A stretch of DNA of 64,000 nucleotides from CAVZBW01 sp963773635 (GCA_963773635.1 CAVZBW010000002.1:868001-932000); one strand, 5' to 3'; counted from the first letter of the stretch, positions 30,284-39,165 are shown. Made by a program: numbers and translations. The notes: generated from the sequence alone by a model not told the origin.

Positions 30284-31207
30284 ATGGGGGACCCTCAGCA
30301 ATCGACGAATCCGCAAGACCTCGGCATGATCGGCCTCGGCAACATCGGCTCGGGCGTCTGCGCCAACCTGATCGCCGACGGCCATCGCGTCACCGCGCTC
30401 GACACCGATCCGGCCCGGCTCAAGACGCAGGTCGACGCCGGGGCCGCCGCCGCAGCCAACCCGGCGGAGGTGGCGGCGGCAACCGACATCACCTTCCTGT
30501 CCCTGCCGACGCCCGAGGTGATGGGCTCGGTCTCCGAGCAATGGCTCGAGGGCGCGGGACCCGGCAAGGTCCTCGTCGACCTGACGACCAACTCGCCCGA
30601 GCTCGTGCGCCAGGTCGGGCGGCGTCTCGCCGCGAACGGCGCCCAGCTGGTCGAGGCCCCGCTGACCGGCGGCGCGCCCGGCGCCCGCAACCGCATGCTC
30701 GTGTTCATCGTCGGCGGCGAGCCGGAGGTCGTTGCCCGCGTCACGCCGCTGCTCGACGCCCTCGGCCGTGGCATCTTCCACCTGGGGCCGCTCGGCTGCG
30801 GCAACGTGGGCAAGCTCGTGAATTCCCTCATGGCGTTCAGCTCGATGTGGACGTCCCTGGAGGGTCTCGCCATGGCGGCGGGCAACGGCATCGACCTGCG
30901 CAGGTTGCTCGAGATGGTGCGCACGTCGGGCGGCGCCAACTCCTACCTGGAGCGACGCGTCGAAGAGATCGGGGAGCGGGGACGGAACCCGGACTTCGCC
31001 ATCGAGCTGGCCGCCAAGGACGCAGGGCTGATGCTCGAGGTGGGCCGGCAGGCGTCGGTGCCGCTGCCCCTGGCCTCCGCGGTTCACCAGATGCTGGTCT
31101 ACGCCAAGGCGCAGGGCCTCGGCGGCCGGGACATCAGCGACCTCGTCGAGGTGATGGAGCGCGCCGCCGGGCTCCGGCTGGAACTGGGCCCACCCGACGA
31201 ATCCTGA
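30284..31207 (+). CDS. 3-hydroxyisobutyrate dehydrogenase-type oxidoreductase
   Basis: 307 aa from ATG 30284. The Rossmann nucleotide motif is GMIGLGNIGSGVCANL. The beta-hydroxyacid dehydrogenase substrate segment is EAPLTGGAPGARNRML, and the catalytic lysine lies in GCGNVGKLVNSLM. It oxidises a beta-hydroxyacid or reduces the matching semialdehyde with NAD(P). It is transcribed divergently from the cupin/liv operon with only 77 nt between, so a shared control region is likely. The length is typical of the family. Confidence 0.88.
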   Translation: MGDPQQSTNPQDLGMIGLGNIGSGVCANLIADGHRVTALDTDPARLKTQVDAGAAAAANPAEVAAATDITFLSLPTPEVMGSVSEQWLEGAGPGKVLVDLTTNSPELVRQVGRRLAANGAQLVEAPLTGGAPGARNRMLVFIVGGEPEVVARVTPLLDALGRGIFHLGPLGCGNVGKLVNSLMAFSSMWTSLEGLAMAAGNGIDLRRLLEMVRTSGGANSYLERRVEEIGERGRNPDFAIELAAKDAGLMLEVGRQASVPLPLASAVHQMLVYAKAQGLGGRDISDLVEVMERAAGLRLELGPPDES

Positions 31208-31253
31208 GAAGGGCGTCACCGCGGGTGTGCACCGGTCGGGCGCAACACCGCGC

Positions 31254-31637
31254 TCAATCGTCGCCGAGGATGGGCGCTGCCGTCCGTAGTGCCGCGACGC
31301 CGAGCGGGACGCCGGCGTACACCCCGGCCTGCATGAGGACCTCGATCAGCTCCTCCTTGCTGATGCCGACATTGAGCGCGCCCCGCAGGTGGCCCGCCAG
31401 CTCCTCCTGTCGCCCCATCGCCGCCAGCATGGCCACGGTGATGAGCGAGCGGTCCCGGACCGCGAGATTCGGGCGGGCCCAGAACATCCCGAAGCAGAAC
31501 TGGCGGACCAGGGCAAAGTAGTCCGGGGCCAGCTGGGCGGCCGCGTTGGCGGGCGACCGCGCGCCGCCGACCTGCTCGCCCCAGAGCTGGCGCTGGATGT
31601 CCGCCCCCTGCGCGTCGTACTGCGCATCGTCCGCCAT
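31254..31637 (-). CDS. Carboxymuconolactone decarboxylase-family protein
   Basis: 127 aa; ATG 31637 lies one nucleotide after the stop of the upstream amidohydrolase gene. It contains the CMD core RDRSLITVAMLAAMGRQEEL, then LRGALNVGISKEELIEVLMQAGVYAGVP. The Cys-x-x-Cys of AhpD-type peroxidase relatives is absent, favouring a decarboxylase-like role. Tight coupling suggests it handles the product of the amidohydrolase-fold enzyme. Confidence 0.87.
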   Translation of the reverse strand: MADDAQYDAQGADIQRQLWGEQVGGARSPANAAAQLAPDYFALVRQFCFGMFWARPNLAVRDRSLITVAMLAAMGRQEELAGHLRGALNVGISKEELIEVLMQAGVYAGVPLGVAALRTAAPILGDD

Positions 31638-31638
31638 G

Positions 31639-32847
31639 TCAGCGACCTCCGGTCCCGGGCGCCCCGCCGACGCCGGCCGCAGGATCGGAGGCGGGTGCGG
31701 GAAGGTGGTAGAGCTTCGCGTAGTTGTCCCACAGGACCTTGCGTTTGGTGCTCTCCTCGAAGGGCAGCTCCAAAAACGCCTCGGTGGCCCCGGGGAACTT
31801 GGAGTCGGCGTGAGGATAGTCGGTCGAGAACACCACGTTGTCGTCGCCGAAGTCCTCAAAGTAGTGCTTGGCGGCCACCTCGTCGGCCTCGCACGATAAG
31901 TAGCAGTTGGGCAACATGTACTCCGACGGCTTGCGCAGGACGTCGGGGGCCTCGTACTTGCCCGTCCACTCCCAGTGCTCGTCCAGCCGGTACATGAGGA
32001 AGGGGCCCCAGGAGCAGTTGCCCTCGAGCAGGCCGACGCGCAGCCCAGGGAACCGCTCGAGGATGCCGCCCGAGGTGAAGCACGTCGTGACGAACATGAT
32101 GCCCAGGGGCTGGTTGAAGGGGTGCCAGAGCAGCATCTTGTCCAGGTGCTCGCTAAAGGCGAAGTCCGGCTTGAGCGACGTGACGCCCCCACCGTGGAAG
32201 CAGACGGGCACGTCGAGGCGCTCGGCCTCTCGCCAGAGCGGGTCGTAGACCGGATGGTGCCACGGCCGGTTGTCGACGAGTCCGGGCGTGAGAAAGGCCG
32301 CCTTGAACCCACGCTCGACGTTGCGCGCCAGCTCGTCCACCGCAGACCCCACATCGTGGGGGGCGAGCATGGCGGAGCCAAACACCTGGTCAGGCATCTG
32401 GCAGTCCGAGACGAAGTCCGCCATCCAGTCGTTGTAGCCGCGAGCGATGGCGGCGGCGAGTTCCGGCTCGAGGCCGTTGGGCCCGATGTGCTCGGCGCTC
32501 TGCTGGGCCAGCACGAACAACCCCCGACTCGGGAAGAGGACCGCGGAGTCGAGGTGCTCCATCTCCATGGCCATCACCTGCGACTTGGCATCCCAGTGGC
32601 GCTCCTCGGCGTGCGCGTACACGGGATCCTGATCGGCCTTCCATGGGCGGCCGCTCGCCCGTGGCCGCATCCGTCCCAGGCGCAACAAGACGGAGTTCTT
32701 GACCTTGACCCGCATGTCGCGCTCGATCTCGTCCATGCCGACCGGGATGGCGTGCTCCCACGCGGGGTCCATGTAGCGCTGCCAGAGGTCTGCCGGTTCC
32801 ATGACGTGCATGTCACTGTCCGCAGCAAGCCACCCGTTGACGGACAT
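31639..32847 (-). CDS. Amidohydrolase-2 family protein (ACMSD/decarboxylase-like)
   Basis: 402 aa. ATG 32847 is chosen because GGGGGAGG stands 6 nt upstream; a further in-frame ATG lies five codons earlier. Metal-site segments of the PF04909 TIM barrel are seen: AADSDMHVMEP at the N-terminus, VPVCFHGGGVTS in the middle and FSTDYPHADSKFPGA near the C-terminus. Family members are zinc hydrolases or non-oxidative decarboxylases of aromatic acids. It is the first of three such genes in this window and is followed immediately by the carboxymuconolactone-decarboxylase-like gene. Confidence 0.86.
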   Translation of the reverse strand: MSVNGWLAADSDMHVMEPADLWQRYMDPAWEHAIPVGMDEIERDMRVKVKNSVLLRLGRMRPRASGRPWKADQDPVYAHAEERHWDAKSQVMAMEMEHLDSAVLFPSRGLFVLAQQSAEHIGPNGLEPELAAAIARGYNDWMADFVSDCQMPDQVFGSAMLAPHDVGSAVDELARNVERGFKAAFLTPGLVDNRPWHHPVYDPLWREAERLDVPVCFHGGGVTSLKPDFAFSEHLDKMLLWHPFNQPLGIMFVTTCFTSGGILERFPGLRVGLLEGNCSWGPFLMYRLDEHWEWTGKYEAPDVLRKPSEYMLPNCYLSCEADEVAAKHYFEDFGDDNVVFSTDYPHADSKFPGATEAFLELPFEESTKRKVLWDNYAKLYHLPAPASDPAAGVGGAPGTGGR

Positions 32848-32907
32848 GCGTACCTCCCCCATGGCGGTGTCAGGCCGGCGTCATGGTAGTCCCGAAAACA
32901 GTGGTTG

Positions 32908-34287
32908 TCACGAGACGAACAAGAACTCGTCGATGGCACGGTGGTAATTCCAGATGGTCATCTCCTGAGCGGTGTTGAGACGATGGCCGTCGTACCCGGC
33001 CGAGTGCAGGCCCGCGGTCACCTCGGACATGTTGGAGAAGTCCTGCTCGAGGACCTCGCCCATCCGGGCCCGACGCCAGTCCTCGAAGTGCTGCGGGAGG
33101 GCGGTCTCGAGGCCCTCGCTCGGTGGGAGCTCCAGACCCTGGACGTCAAAGACACAGCTGTCGGGATCGTGGCCGTTGGGCCGGGCGCGGTAGGCGAGGC
33201 AGCAGCCCATGTCGATCAAGAAGACGGTGTTGGGCAGGACGTGCCAGTCGTACATGGCGCCCCTGAGCTGCTCCTGGGTCACATCGGGGTAGTCGATGCC
33301 GGCCGCCCGGGCATGCTTCTTGCGGAGCTGCTGGTAGATGGCGTTGCCCTCCGGACCGTGGGCGGCCTCCATGGTGCGCAGCTCGGCCGCAGCGCCCAGG
33401 TCGGTCTTCAGGTAGAGGGCTCCGAGCTCTCGTAGCGAGTACTCGACGTTGGTGTAGATGGCCTCGGGGTTGACCCCGTAGGCGGCCCGCAGCCTGGTCG
33501 CATCCCCGTCGCTGCCGTAGCGGTAGACGTCGGCGTGCCGGGAGTGGTAGCGGAACAGCTCGTTGAAGGTCGCGCCGTACTGCTCGCACTCCGCGATGGT
33601 CGGCGGCGTCTTGTGCTTGTCCGGCCGCATCAGCTGCGGGTGGGTGCCCGGCACGTGCCAGCTCTCGATGAACGCATCGAGTGCGGTCTTCCAGTTGGCC
33701 GGCAGGACCAACGACTTGTACCAGGCGATCCGCATGTCCTCGAGCTTGAAGCCCTCGAGCCTCGACGGGATCGGGTCGAGGTAGTCGGCCAGGGGCTCGG
33801 CACGGGCGTCCATGTTGACGAACACCCATCCGCCCCAGGTGTCGACAAGGCACTGCGGGAGGCACAACTCGGCCTCGGGCCGGGGCTCGAAGTTGGAGGC
33901 GTCGGCTTGGAACTTGAGCGACCCGTCGAGGTTCCAGCGCCAGGCGTGGAAGGGGCAGCGGAACTCGCCGACCCTGCCCTGCCCGGAGACGAGCCGCGTG
34001 CCCCGGTGTCGACAGGCGTTGAAGTACGCCCGGAGGCCCCCCTCGGTGCGGACGACCACGATCGACTGGTCGCCGATGGCGAAGTCGACGTAGTCCCCCA
34101 CCCGCTCCACCTCGTCGACCCGGCAGGCGTTGAGCCACGTCCTCGGGAACAGCCGCTCGAGCTCCAGGTCCAGGAACGCCGGATCGGTGTAGCGGCCCTT
34201 GGGCACGAACGCCGGTCCCAGCCGCCAGCGGTCGGGGACCTGCGGAGCCGTGCGCTCCGGCTGGCGGGGGGCTTGGGTGGTGGTCAT
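32908..34287 (-). CDS. Rieske non-heme iron oxygenase alpha subunit
   Basis: 459 aa; ATG 34287 has GGAGGAGG upstream and overlaps the preceding stop (ATGA). The Rieske cluster is CRHRGTRLVSGQGRVGEFRC followed by PFH, a Cys-x-His/Cys-x2-His pair. The catalytic domain shows DAFIESWHVPGTHPQ, whose residues are placed as the 2-His-1-carboxylate iron ligands. It would hydroxylate or O-demethylate an aromatic or steroid-like ring. No beta subunit or dedicated reductase is adjacent; the small ferredoxin at 40055 may supply electrons. Confidence 0.92.
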   Translation of the reverse strand: MTTTQAPRQPERTAPQVPDRWRLGPAFVPKGRYTDPAFLDLELERLFPRTWLNACRVDEVERVGDYVDFAIGDQSIVVVRTEGGLRAYFNACRHRGTRLVSGQGRVGEFRCPFHAWRWNLDGSLKFQADASNFEPRPEAELCLPQCLVDTWGGWVFVNMDARAEPLADYLDPIPSRLEGFKLEDMRIAWYKSLVLPANWKTALDAFIESWHVPGTHPQLMRPDKHKTPPTIAECEQYGATFNELFRYHSRHADVYRYGSDGDATRLRAAYGVNPEAIYTNVEYSLRELGALYLKTDLGAAAELRTMEAAHGPEGNAIYQQLRKKHARAAGIDYPDVTQEQLRGAMYDWHVLPNTVFLIDMGCCLAYRARPNGHDPDSCVFDVQGLELPPSEGLETALPQHFEDWRRARMGEVLEQDFSNMSEVTAGLHSAGYDGHRLNTAQEMTIWNYHRAIDEFLFVS

Positions 34288-34991
34288 GGGACCTCCTCCA
34301 GACGCAGACGCGGCAGCTGCCGGATCCATCGGGCGATGCCCTCGGACAGGGCACGCTCTGCGACATCGCGATCGGCCAGGTTCCCGGTACGGCTCCATGT
34401 CGAGGCGGCGATGCCCCGGGCGGCGAGCACCTCCTGCTCGCGCTCGACCGCCTGGCCGGCACCGTCACGTTCACGGGCGCTGTCAGCGGCGCTGTCGCCC
34501 TCCGTCGAGGCTCCGGCCCGCGCCAGCAGCACAGGGGGAGCGTCGCCCGCCTCCCAGACCGCGCCGGGGAGGAGGTCCACGTGCGCCACGTGGAGGTCCG
34601 CGCACACGATGGCGCGCACGCGCCGAGCGCGCAGCAGCCCGGCCCCCAGGGCCACGACGGCACCTTGGCCGAAGCCCACGAGGAGGGCGCCCGAGAGCCC
34701 TTGGTCGTCGAGAAGGTCGCAGACCTGCACCACCGCGGTCGCCAGGGAGATCGGGTCGGTCCCGGCGTAACCGGGCAGGAGCCGGTACCAGCAGATTCCC
34801 CCCACCTCCATGCCGCTCGGGTACGAGGCGTAGTTGCCGAAGGGCACCAGCACGCGCCCGACGTCCCGCGAGGCCCGGACCACGTCGAGCGGGCGCCCAA
34901 AAGACGTCTCCCCCTCGCCGTGGAAGACGACCGCCGGCATCCCCCGGCCGGCGGCCTCCGGGGCCGGGACGTCCCGGTAGGTGAGCTTCAC
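34284..34991 (-). CDS. Alpha/beta-hydrolase-fold protein lacking the nucleophile Ser
   Basis: 235 aa from ATG 34991. It has hydrolase-fold architecture: PAVVFHGEGETSFGRPLD, then SGALLVGFGQGAVVALGAGL, then VRAIVCADLHVAHVD. The nucleophile elbow, GFSQGA in carboxylesterase-type relatives, reads GFGQGA. Without the Ser it should not act as an ordinary esterase. It may be a binding protein, an inactive subunit or another enzyme type. It is coupled by 4-nt overlaps to both the Rieske oxygenase (downstream) and the flavoprotein (upstream), so all three are probably co-translated. Confidence 0.65.
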   Translation of the reverse strand: MKLTYRDVPAPEAAGRGMPAVVFHGEGETSFGRPLDVVRASRDVGRVLVPFGNYASYPSGMEVGGICWYRLLPGYAGTDPISLATAVVQVCDLLDDQGLSGALLVGFGQGAVVALGAGLLRARRVRAIVCADLHVAHVDLLPGAVWEAGDAPPVLLARAGASTEGDSAADSARERDGAGQAVEREQEVLAARGIAASTWSRTGNLADRDVAERALSEGIARWIRQLPRLRLEEVP

Positions 34992-36829
34992 CGCATACCG
35001 CCCGGGCGGCGCGCCTGCGCCGTACCGTTCGGGCGGCGCGCCTGCGCCGTACCGTTCGGGCGGCGCGCCTGCGCCGCTGCATGCGTGCCGGCGAGGAAGC
35101 CGAAGACCATCCCCGGCCCGATGGTCGAACCCCCGCCGGGATAGCCCTGCCCAAAGACCGCGTCGACGCAGTTGCCCGCCCCGTAGAGCCCGGGGATGGG
35201 ACCCTCGCCGCCGAGGATCTCGCCGCTCGGGCCGATGCGGGGACCACTGTCGGTGTCAAAGGCGGTGCCCACGATGCAGATGGCGAACAGCGGTCCCGAG
35301 GCGTCGATCGGGTACATCGAGGCGTTGGGCAGCGCGTTGTCTCTCGCCGGGGGCCCGTGGAAGGCGAACTCGACCGCCTTCGATCCGCGCCCAAACTCCT
35401 CGTCGATGCCCCGCTCCGCCATGGCGTTGAAGCGGGCGATGGTCGCAGCCAGGCGCTCGGTAAATGCGGCATCGAGCTCGAGCGGGGCGATCCCCACCGG
35501 CATGGCATTGCGCCAGCGCTGCGACAGCCGCTCCTCGATCGCGGCCGCCAGGGACGGGACGCCGGTCGCCGAGATCACGTGGTCGGCCACGGCACCGGGG
35601 GGTGGGATGGGGTAGCGCCCGCCGTAGGCCTCCCCGGTGCGCCGGTCGTAGATCATGAAGAGCACGCGGTTGACGTACTCGTCGTCCTCGACCATATGGT
35701 GCACGCGACCTCGAGACTCGTACTCGCGCTTTTCGTCGACCACCCGCACACCGCGGCGGTTGACCATGATCATGCCGTCACCCGGCACGGCCCAGACGTC
35801 CAGCACGGAGTTGGCGTAGTCGTCGACTGCGTCCAGCACCTGCTGGTTCCACCAGGCGTTGTGCATCGGACCGAAGGTGGCCCCCGCACGCTCGGCCAGC
35901 CCGATCAGGTCTCCGGTGTTGGAGGGCACACCCGATCCCCCGGCCACCGGGGTCCGCAGCAGCCGCTGCCGGAGCTCCGGGTCGTGGGCGAAGCCGCCAG
36001 AGCCGAAGACCACGGCGGCCGTCCGCACCTCCCGGCACCGCTTGCCGTCGTCGACCACCACCCCCCGGATCGCACCCTCCTCCATCACGAGGTCGACCAC
36101 CCGATGGCTGAGTCGCACCTCGGTTCCGCGCTCTGCCGCAAAGGCGGCCAGCTGCCGGACCAGCTCGGCACCGTTGCCCGTGCCGCCGTCCGGGGTCCTC
36201 GGTTGGATGCCCCTCCCCCGCACCGCCCGGTTCTCCGGGAACTCGTAGTAGTCGGGGAACATGCGGCCGTCCCAGGCGAGCCACGGGGCCTCCATCCGGA
36301 CAGCACCGAGCTCGGCCATCCGGACCATGACCTCGGATCCCCGGTCGTAGTAGGTCTCGAGGAGCGCGAAGTCCTCCGGCAGCAGACCGAGGGTCGGCGC
36401 CTCGGGATCGTAGGAGCCGGGGAAGCCCACGCGAGCCATGTAGGCGAGCGCGTCGGACCTCGGATCCTCGATGCCCGCGGCGCGCATGACGGCGTTGGCG
36501 TAGATGTGGGCGACCCCTCCCGAGCAGGCCGTCGTGCCGCCGGGCACCGGCCCCTTCTCGAAGACGGCGACCGAGACGCCTGCGGCGAGGGCCCCCGCGG
36601 CGGCCGACAGCGCGGCCGCGCCGCTGCCGGCGACGACGACGTCGACCTCCTCCGGCGGCGCCGTGGAGGTGGCCAGCGGCGAGCGTGCCGCCCCGGGCCG
36701 GTGCGGGAGTCGGGCCAGCTCCGCCACCCTGGCGCCCAGCGAGAGTGGGTGGTCGCGGCGGCGATCGACGTGCCGCTCCGTGGCCTGTGCCGTCGTCGAG
36801 CTCGACGCCGTACCCCCGCGCATCCCCAT
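34988..36829 (-). CDS. FAD-binding oxidoreductase (fumarate reductase/ketosteroid dehydrogenase-like)
   Basis: About 613 aa from ATG 36829; an ATG two codons later is equally plausible. A ~60-residue low-complexity N-terminus precedes the dinucleotide fold EVDVVVAGSGAAALSAAAGA. Further FAD-family landmarks are EKGPVPGGTTACSGGVAHIY, AAVVFGSGGFAHDP and the C-terminal PIPGLYGAGNCVDAVFGQGY then GGGSTIGPGMVFGFLAG. It probably desaturates a ring or reduces an enoyl group using FAD. The C-terminus ends in three copies of AQARRPNGT-like sequence from a 27-nt DNA repeat. Confidence 0.88.
   Translation of the reverse strand: MGMRGGTASSSTTAQATERHVDRRRDHPLSLGARVAELARLPHRPGAARSPLATSTAPPEEVDVVVAGSGAAALSAAAGALAAGVSVAVFEKGPVPGGTTACSGGVAHIYANAVMRAAGIEDPRSDALAYMARVGFPGSYDPEAPTLGLLPEDFALLETYYDRGSEVMVRMAELGAVRMEAPWLAWDGRMFPDYYEFPENRAVRGRGIQPRTPDGGTGNGAELVRQLAAFAAERGTEVRLSHRVVDLVMEEGAIRGVVVDDGKRCREVRTAAVVFGSGGFAHDPELRQRLLRTPVAGGSGVPSNTGDLIGLAERAGATFGPMHNAWWNQQVLDAVDDYANSVLDVWAVPGDGMIMVNRRGVRVVDEKREYESRGRVHHMVEDDEYVNRVLFMIYDRRTGEAYGGRYPIPPPGAVADHVISATGVPSLAAAIEERLSQRWRNAMPVGIAPLELDAAFTERLAATIARFNAMAERGIDEEFGRGSKAVEFAFHGPPARDNALPNASMYPIDASGPLFAICIVGTAFDTDSGPRIGPSGEILGGEGPIPGLYGAGNCVDAVFGQGYPGGGSTIGPGMVFGFLAGTHAAAQARRPNGTAQARRPNGTAQARRPGGMR
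34997..35077. repeat. Three tandem 27-bp repeats in the 3' end of the flavoprotein gene
   Basis: Units start at 34997, 35024 and 35051. They differ at one or two positions and preserve the frame, encoding AQARRPNGT, AQARRPNGT and AQARRPGGM. This is a recent in-frame expansion at the C-terminus. Confidence 0.9.
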
Positions 36830-36966
36830 ACCCCCGCATCCGCCGGGCGTGCCGACATGCCTACCTGTCGCCGACCCGTTATACCATCGGCCCAGCTCGG
36901 ATCTTTGAGGGCCAGACCATCCTCGGCGCGCCACGGGTGGGCGCCGGATCGACCAAAGGGGGATGC

Positions 36967-37362
36967 ATGGGGCTGACGACGGACGACCAGGTCGCCATCC
37001 AGGCGCTGGCGGCCCGCTACAACCACGCCGTGGACAGCGGCGACGGCACCGCCTTCGCCGATGCCTTCACCGAGGACGGCGTGCTGGATGCCGCCGGGCG
37101 GCTGGTCGAGGGTCGGGCGGCGCTCGAGCAGTTTGCCAAGGAGTTTGCGCAGCGCATGCGCTCGCCCCGCCACATCGCGACCAACCTGGTGATCGAGGGG
37201 GACGGGGAGCGGGCCACGCTCCGGGCGTACCTGCAGATGTTCGCCCTCGAGGGCGACCCCGGTCACCAGCAGATCGCCGCTTCGGGCAAGTACGCCGACA
37301 CCCTGGTCAAGGAGGACGGAAGGTGGCGCTTCGAGCGCCGCGTCTTCACCGCCGACGCGTGA
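36967..37362 (+). CDS. SnoaL/NTF2-like small protein
   Basis: 131 aa; ATG 36967 follows AAAGGGGG. Cone-shaped NTF2-like fold features are IQALAARYNHAVDSGDGTAF, EDGVLDAAGRLVEGRAALEQ, RHIATNLVIEGDG and a C-terminal DGRWRFERRVFT. Family members are polyketide cyclases, steroid isomerase-like enzymes or dehydratases, or small non-catalytic proteins. It is transcribed away from the FAD oxidoreductase across a 137-nt divergent region. Confidence 0.82.
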   Translation: MGLTTDDQVAIQALAARYNHAVDSGDGTAFADAFTEDGVLDAAGRLVEGRAALEQFAKEFAQRMRSPRHIATNLVIEGDGERATLRAYLQMFALEGDPGHQQIAASGKYADTLVKEDGRWRFERRVFTADA

Positions 37363-37375
37363 GTCGCTCGAGCCC

Positions 37376-39022
37376 TTAGCGCCCCCCGACGAGCAGCAGG
37401 CAGCCGCCGGGGGTACCCCCGCCGGTGCTGACGGCCACCACCTCTGCCCCGGGGACCTGGCGCTCTCCCCCGTCGCCGCGCAGCTGCACGACCGCCTCGT
37501 GGAGGTAGCCGTAGCCGTGGGTCCGCCCCGCGGAGAGCTGGCCGCCAAAGGTGTTGAGCGGAAGCTCCCCGTCGATGCCGATCCGCTGCGGATCGGAGAG
37601 GAAGTCGCCGGCCTCCCCGACACCGCAGAAGCCGAGCGCCTCGATCCAGCTGAGGCAATTGAAGGTGAAGCCGTCGTACAGCTCGGCGACGTCGACGTCG
37701 GACGGGCGCAGCGAGGTGCGGCTCCACAGGTGCGCGGCCGGGCCCTGCGTCTGCGGCTCGTGGCTGAGCGTGCCCTGGTCCCAGCTCGGCCGGTCGATCA
37801 CCTGGGTGCCCACCGCCTCCACCAGGACCGGCCGGCGCCGCAGATCGCCGGCAACGTCCGCCGCGGAGACCACCAGCGCGATCGAGCCGTCGCAGGGCAC
37901 GTCGCAGTCGTAGAGGCCGAAGGGCGTCGTGATCATCCGCGCCTCGAGGTAGTCGTCGATCGTCATCGGGTCGGTGTAGATGGCGTTGGGGTTGCGCGCC
38001 GCATTGCGCCGGGCGTTGACGGCGATGGTGCCGAGCGCCGCCCGCGTGGTGCCGTAGCGACGGAAGTGGTGAGAGGCGTTCATGGCGATCCAGTTGGCTG
38101 GGCTCAACGCGCCAAACGGTGCCCGCCAGGCCATGAAGTCCCCCTCCACACGCCCGCCCCCCTGGCCCGACGGAGCCCGCGAACGCAGGCGCTCGGCCCA
38201 CGTCGACTCCCACACCGTGCGGAAGCACAGCACGTGCCGGCAGAGGCCGGCTGCGACGGCCAGCATCGCCGCCACGACCGAGCCGCTCTGTCCCGGCGTC
38301 TCCCCGGCGCCGTTGATCCAGGTCGGGCGGAGCCGCAGGGACTCCTCGAGGGCCGTCACCCCACCCTCCGAGTGGCCGCCGGCCGCCGGACCGCCCGGAT
38401 AGGTCGACAGGCCGTCGATGTCGGCCATGGTGAGCCCGGCGTCCTCCACGGCGCGCCGGCATGCCTCGATCGTGAGGGCCAGGGGGTCGACGCCGAGGCG
38501 CCGCCCCACCGGTGACATGCCGATGCCGGTGATGGCGACCTTGTCCTCGAACTTCTCCGCACGGACCATCGGCCGCACGTGCGGAGCGATCGGCTCCTCC
38601 TCGGGCAGAGGGCCGTCGGCGGCACGGTCCGTGACGGCGAAGACGGGGAGCCAGACGTCCTCGACCTGTTCGAAGCGCACCTCGACCCGCTGGCCGACCT
38701 CGACGTCCGAGGGGTCCACGCCGACGATGTTGGTGGTGAGGCGGATGCGGGGATCCTCGTCGATGGCCACGATCGCCACGACGTAGGGCGGCGGAAAGGC
38801 CGGAGACCACGGATGGTGGTTGACGGTGAACCCGACCACCACGCCTGTCCCCGCCACCTCGTCCGGAGCCAGGTCCGAAGACCCGCAGTCGCGGCAGATC
38901 GGTCCGGGCGGGTGCTGGAGCGCACCGCAGCCGGCACAGCGGCGGAACCGGAGGACACCGTCCTTCCCGGCGGTCCAGAAGAATTCGGTCTCCGGCGTCA
39001 GCTGCGGCAGGGGCCTGGACAT
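37376..39022 (-). CDS. DUF35 OB-fold/zinc-ribbon fused to thiolase-fold (Ltp-type aldolase) protein
   Basis: 548 aa from ATG 39022. The N-terminal ~140 residues are a DUF35 domain: rubredoxin-like ribbon CAGCGALQHPPGPICRDCGS, then an OB-fold with VVVGFTVNHHPWSPAF. Residues ~165-548 are thiolase-fold (DKVAITGIGMSPVGRRLGVD; DVDVAELYDGFTFNCLSWIE; AGRTHGYGYLHEAVVQLRG). The loop that holds the nucleophile Cys in true thiolases reads GETPGQSGS, so it is not a condensing thiolase. In actinobacterial steroid side-chain breakdown, DUF35 and Ltp2-type proteins form a retro-aldolase complex; here the two are one chain. Retro-aldol cleavage of a hydroxyacyl-CoA is the likely role. Confidence 0.85.
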   Translation of the reverse strand: MSRPLPQLTPETEFFWTAGKDGVLRFRRCAGCGALQHPPGPICRDCGSSDLAPDEVAGTGVVVGFTVNHHPWSPAFPPPYVVAIVAIDEDPRIRLTTNIVGVDPSDVEVGQRVEVRFEQVEDVWLPVFAVTDRAADGPLPEEEPIAPHVRPMVRAEKFEDKVAITGIGMSPVGRRLGVDPLALTIEACRRAVEDAGLTMADIDGLSTYPGGPAAGGHSEGGVTALEESLRLRPTWINGAGETPGQSGSVVAAMLAVAAGLCRHVLCFRTVWESTWAERLRSRAPSGQGGGRVEGDFMAWRAPFGALSPANWIAMNASHHFRRYGTTRAALGTIAVNARRNAARNPNAIYTDPMTIDDYLEARMITTPFGLYDCDVPCDGSIALVVSAADVAGDLRRRPVLVEAVGTQVIDRPSWDQGTLSHEPQTQGPAAHLWSRTSLRPSDVDVAELYDGFTFNCLSWIEALGFCGVGEAGDFLSDPQRIGIDGELPLNTFGGQLSAGRTHGYGYLHEAVVQLRGDGGERQVPGAEVVAVSTGGGTPGGCLLLVGGR

Positions 39023-39119
39023 GCGGGTGAACGTACCGTGCGACAGGATGGCCCGACCAGAGCAGAATGGACAGGCGGGAGCCGGCGCCGGACGCCGGTC
39101 GGAGCGGACCGGACGGGCC

Positions 39120-39160
39120 GGCACGAGTGGTACGGCACGAGTGGGACGGCACGGGGGTGG
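39120..39160. repeat. 14-bp direct repeats in a divergent promoter region
   Basis: GGCACGAGTGGTAC at 39120-39133 is followed directly by GGCACGAGTGGGAC (39134-39147) and a third, degenerate copy (39148-39160). They occupy the 143-nt gap between divergently transcribed genes, abutting the SDR start at 39166. Confidence 0.75.
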
Positions 39161-39165
39161 GGCGG

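Noticed and set aside
35081..36976. 631-aa plus-strand ORF opposite the FAD oxidoreductase
   Set aside because: No motif or ribosome-binding site; the opposite strand has complete FAD-binding signatures.
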